From Rhynchonema sp. JSB1_4 (Eukaryota; Nematoda; Chromadorea; Monhysterida; Xyalidae): a DNA stretch of 64,000 nucleotides. The translations under genes and the position numbers were made by a program. Under the pieces are notes generated by a model. That model was not told where the DNA came from. It saw only the letters and a list, made by a program, of their open reading frames with translations, and searched no databases. Positions 61,801 to 64,000 of this stretch are shown here, piece by piece. The DNA lies in assembly GCA_030248065.1 (NCBI GenBank), contig JASAMV010008195.1, positions 1-64,000 on the forward strand, in the 5' to 3' direction. Every line of letters starts with the position of its first letter. Positions within the stretch are counted from its first letter, which is position 1.

Positions 61801-64000
61801 ATGTATGTATGTATGTACCATGTCAGGTGCACATGGGCGTATACCGCTCATTTGACCAACGAAACTTTAAGCAACCGTGAAATGAGTACAATCAATGTGT
61901 TAAGCATCGCAGCCGGAATTGTTTGGTACCTGAATGGTTGAAATCGGTTCAGGTACGCACGTGCCAGCTTCATTTCAGCTTGCGTGCCTGCTAATTGAAC
62001 ATTTACCTTGTAAGGGGTATATGTCATATTTTTGACAACTTGCGATGTTTCGGATAAAACGGTCCAATCGTGCATATCCCATGCTCAATATGACTTGAAA
62101 CAGAGTGGGTGAATGCCATGCACTGAACCACGGTAATACATCTCCATGCATGGCATATTTCTACCACTTTTCAAACTTTTTGCACTTCATGAACCCTACG
62201 TCTTGACCAGTGAACCCTACGTGTTGTCCAGTGAACCCTACGTCTTGCCGCTTGTATCCTACGTCTTGTCCAACCCTACGTGTCGCCGAACCTTACGTCT
62301 TGACCGGCCCTACGTCTTGGCCAGGTACCATATTTTACGCGGTGCATGTATTCTATCTGACCCGCGATGTTTACGAAATGAGCAACACAACTCAAGTAGT
62401 ATTCGATTAGTCAAAGATGTCTTGTTTCTCCTAATGAGATGTTTTGTAATCGTGATAAATTTACACCAAAGCTTGTCCTATGTAGTAGTCTAGCGATCTT
62501 TGTGAAACCTCTGGCATGAGATGCAAGGGTTCTCAGACAAATGTTTGCTTCTATGCCTAAAACGGACATTTTTGTCAGGTGATCGGCTCGGTGCACTATC
62601 TGCTGGCCAACCTGTACCTGTCATACGCACTGGAGAGTTCGAACTCCAGTTCTGGCGCCGGAGCCGTCCCTGATTCACCAGGTGAAGACAACGAAGATGT
62701 TTATGCGGCTGATTTTGAATTTGAATCATGGTCATCCACACTTGCTGCCAACAAGACGCACAGTGCGCAGACACAAGCATCCACGGCTGCAGCAACTGTG
62801 ACATTGCAGGTAGTTTGGGCACAGAATTTTGGTTTTCCTTCGATTTTCACTCCCTATCGCAAAACCGTACGCTGTTTGTGAATTTGTGAACAATAACTCA
62901 CGAGCACAACAGCACAAGCATGATGTTTCATACGGGCTAGATCGTGCTTCTCATCAGTTCATCCTGATGTTCCCATGCCGTTTTTCTTAAAGAACAGTTG
63001 ACCAACAAACAATGAAATTCTCACAAATAAGCGCAATGTAATTCTTTCAAAGCGCACTTTCATGCTGTCTTACAAACACAGGCCCTACGTCATCAACCAA
63101 GCCCGAGTGTAAGTGATCCAAGGGCACCGCCGACAAGCTCACCAAAGCAGTCAACCCCACGGAAGTTACCGAATTGTACAAACGTGGATGATTGCTGCAA
63201 ACAGGCGTTGGAGAATATTTATGAGGTTGGTTGGTGATGTTAGCGCTTACAAACAACGAACGCTCAGTCTTATCACACAAGCGAACCATTTGTCGTGGTG
63301 AGTTATGGTGAGAATTTTGAAGCAAGCAAGGTTACGATAAGATTCCATGACACCTCACTGTTGTCACCTTAACTTACCTCTATTAGAGACCCGCCCACCC
63401 AGAGCTGTGCAAATTTATGTAATGTATGTATATTGTGACATATATTATTTTGGGATTACATACAGTATATTAAACAAAAATTTACACATTTAGTGCATTA
63501 GAAAAGCCGGCAACCTCCAATTGTTTGGCAAAAGGAACAAATCCTGACATATGTTATTTTGGATCCCGAACAGGTCTGCGCCCACCAGTGTAGTTCCTGG
63601 GGGAAGGGGGCCTCATCGGGTACGCAATCTTCCTTTCAGGTGGTACACTATCCCTCTATCTCCCCTCCTTGTACACTAGCCAATTTTGTCCAAAATAGGC
63701 AAACTCAGACCTAAATAGGCGTTTTTAGGCCTAAAACCGGCGATTATTAGGTCGATATTGTAAAAAAATCGCCAAAGTACACTTTTTATAGTGATCTTTT
63801 CCAAAGAGGGGCAAAAATGGGTCAAAATTTTAATCTCAAAAGTGACTTTTCCCTGAATTTGCGTCTTCCACTCCCCTTCGGTACACTGTCCCCCTCCGAA
63901 AAAACGGGGGTCTGCTTCTGCTATCTCCCCCTCCGGATCAGGAACTACTAATCGCCCACTAATCGATCAACTAACATCTCCAGGGCCTGACGTACACGGA
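55855..64000 (+). CDS. EDRF1: EDRF1 homologue, 5' part (runs off the window)
   Basis: Erythroid differentiation-related factor 1 family: conserved metazoan proteins with TPR-like repeats, linked in vertebrates to globin gene expression; role here unknown. Exons 55855-55983, 56221-56360, 56424-56542, 56624-56751, 56830-56900, 57035-57170, 57558-57718, 57938-58197, 58535-58761, 62579-62809, 63082-63225, 63984->64000, in phase. Diagnostic stretches: NLHVVPENWLQGNFG, TVKQMLTLPF, MMMSKFLYHS, VFWSFEDSRMMIETDLPIFG, ITVLTGLDYWLDQLMCNVPE, GIVQRYELIKTEDLPN, NILSFLKSNATKEGHTYWLF, DDVVKLYDLSSVC. The start ATG at 55855 opens an acidic Ser/Thr-rich N-terminus; an additional exon between the first two is possible. 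The 3.8 kb intron (58762-62578) contains a large foldback element and the intron before the last visible exon contains MITE A8. Confidence 0.92.
59997..60189. mobile_element. MITE P1
   Basis: TAAAGGCAAACTACGCC...GGCGTAGTTTGCCTTTA; close copy of the element at 11411-11602. Confidence 0.85.
60192..60490. mobile_element. MITE Q1
   Basis: 299 bp; inverted ends of about 52 bp beginning TAAAGGCAGTCTACGGGAGG. Confidence 0.9.
60504..60802. mobile_element. MITE Q2
   Basis: Second 299-bp copy, same orientation, 13 bp after Q1 and about 95 percent identical. Confidence 0.9.
61226..61600 (-). pseudogene. Possible captured exons inside the foldback element
   Basis: Minus-strand frames look exonic: ...MRETSGAQP|gtacgt, then after a cag acceptor a frame with HDVFVLNDEQNDVLIRDPRS and a stop at 61226. 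A hydrophobic minus-strand frame lies at 60840-61040. I do not recognise the protein. This could be a host gene fragment carried by the element or a decayed element gene. Confidence 0.35.
63586..63951 (-). mobile_element. MITE A8 just upstream of an EDRF1 exon
   Basis: A-family body with GGTACACTATC...CCCCTCC units; flanks gcgcccac / tcgcccac (7 of 8). Right end decayed (ggaactactaa). It ends 33 bp before the exon at 63984. Confidence 0.8.

Larger units (their letters stand above)
59068..62329. mobile_element. 3.3 kb foldback/long-TIR element in EDRF1 intron
   Basis: Perfect 8-bp duplication atatttta (59060 and 62330). Inverted arms of about 520 and 540 bp (59068-59592 and 61787-62329) agree at roughly 95 percent by eye. 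Each arm begins with about seven copies of AAGACGTAGGGTTCACTGG-like units. A 75-codon frame from 59312 (+) appears in the other arm at 62075 (-). The interior holds MITEs P1, Q1 and Q2 and minus-strand segments with coding-like features. No transposase seen. Confidence 0.9.

Overview
This window is eukaryotic: genes are split by many short GT-AG introns, and every gene product I can name has metazoan homologues. A very long two-pore potassium channel of the TWK type and blocks of degenerate TTAGGC-like repeat (2.74-2.85 kb and 19.46-19.69 kb) suggest a nematode. The species is not identifiable from the sequence alone. Introns and intergenic DNA are heavily loaded with small non-autonomous transposons.

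Layout. 1-5.6 kb holds no gene I can support. 5.6-11.1 kb (+) is a TWK-type K+ channel of about 1,120 residues. It converges on a Stum/SPEC3-family membrane protein (-, 14.70-11.16 kb), whose last intron carries a 1.66 kb foldback element. 15.3-26.9 kb is a transposon graveyard. 27.4-43.2 kb (+) is one gene of about 35 exons for a nuclear zinc-finger / RS-domain / zinc-knuckle protein, with a Helitron, a short LTR element, hAT-type MITEs and others in its introns. 44.66-43.65 kb (-) encodes a small secreted or GPI-anchored three-finger (Ly6-like) protein. 44.7-50.3 kb is gene-poor with transposon debris. 50.3-52.7 kb (+) is the exosome subunit RRP42/EXOSC7. 53.0-55.0 kb (+) is a mitochondrial glutamate carrier (SLC25A22-like). 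55.9 kb to beyond the window end (+) is an EDRF1 homologue whose 3.8 kb intron contains a 3.3 kb foldback element with MITEs nested in it.

The outstanding feature is 15,330-24,571. By matching 8-bp target-site duplications I could unpick it as a Russian doll of about 20 MITEs of 0.35-1.2 kb, up to seven levels deep, all descending from one insertion into the site GATATGCG. Removing them restores a continuous ancestral sequence. The families share a body plan: hAT-like ends starting CAG, poly-G/C tracts, arrays of a 15-20 nt unit near both ends, and in many a central GCGCGC-N2-CGCGC palindrome. The array unit is uniform within a copy but differs between copies with identical ends, like interchangeable dialects. 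A second unexplained signal is the 9-mer TGAAACATC, present 18 times on the two strands where fewer than one is expected; it shares seven bases with the nematode piRNA (Ruby) promoter core.

Exon joins were checked by reading phase by hand; no similarity search was possible.
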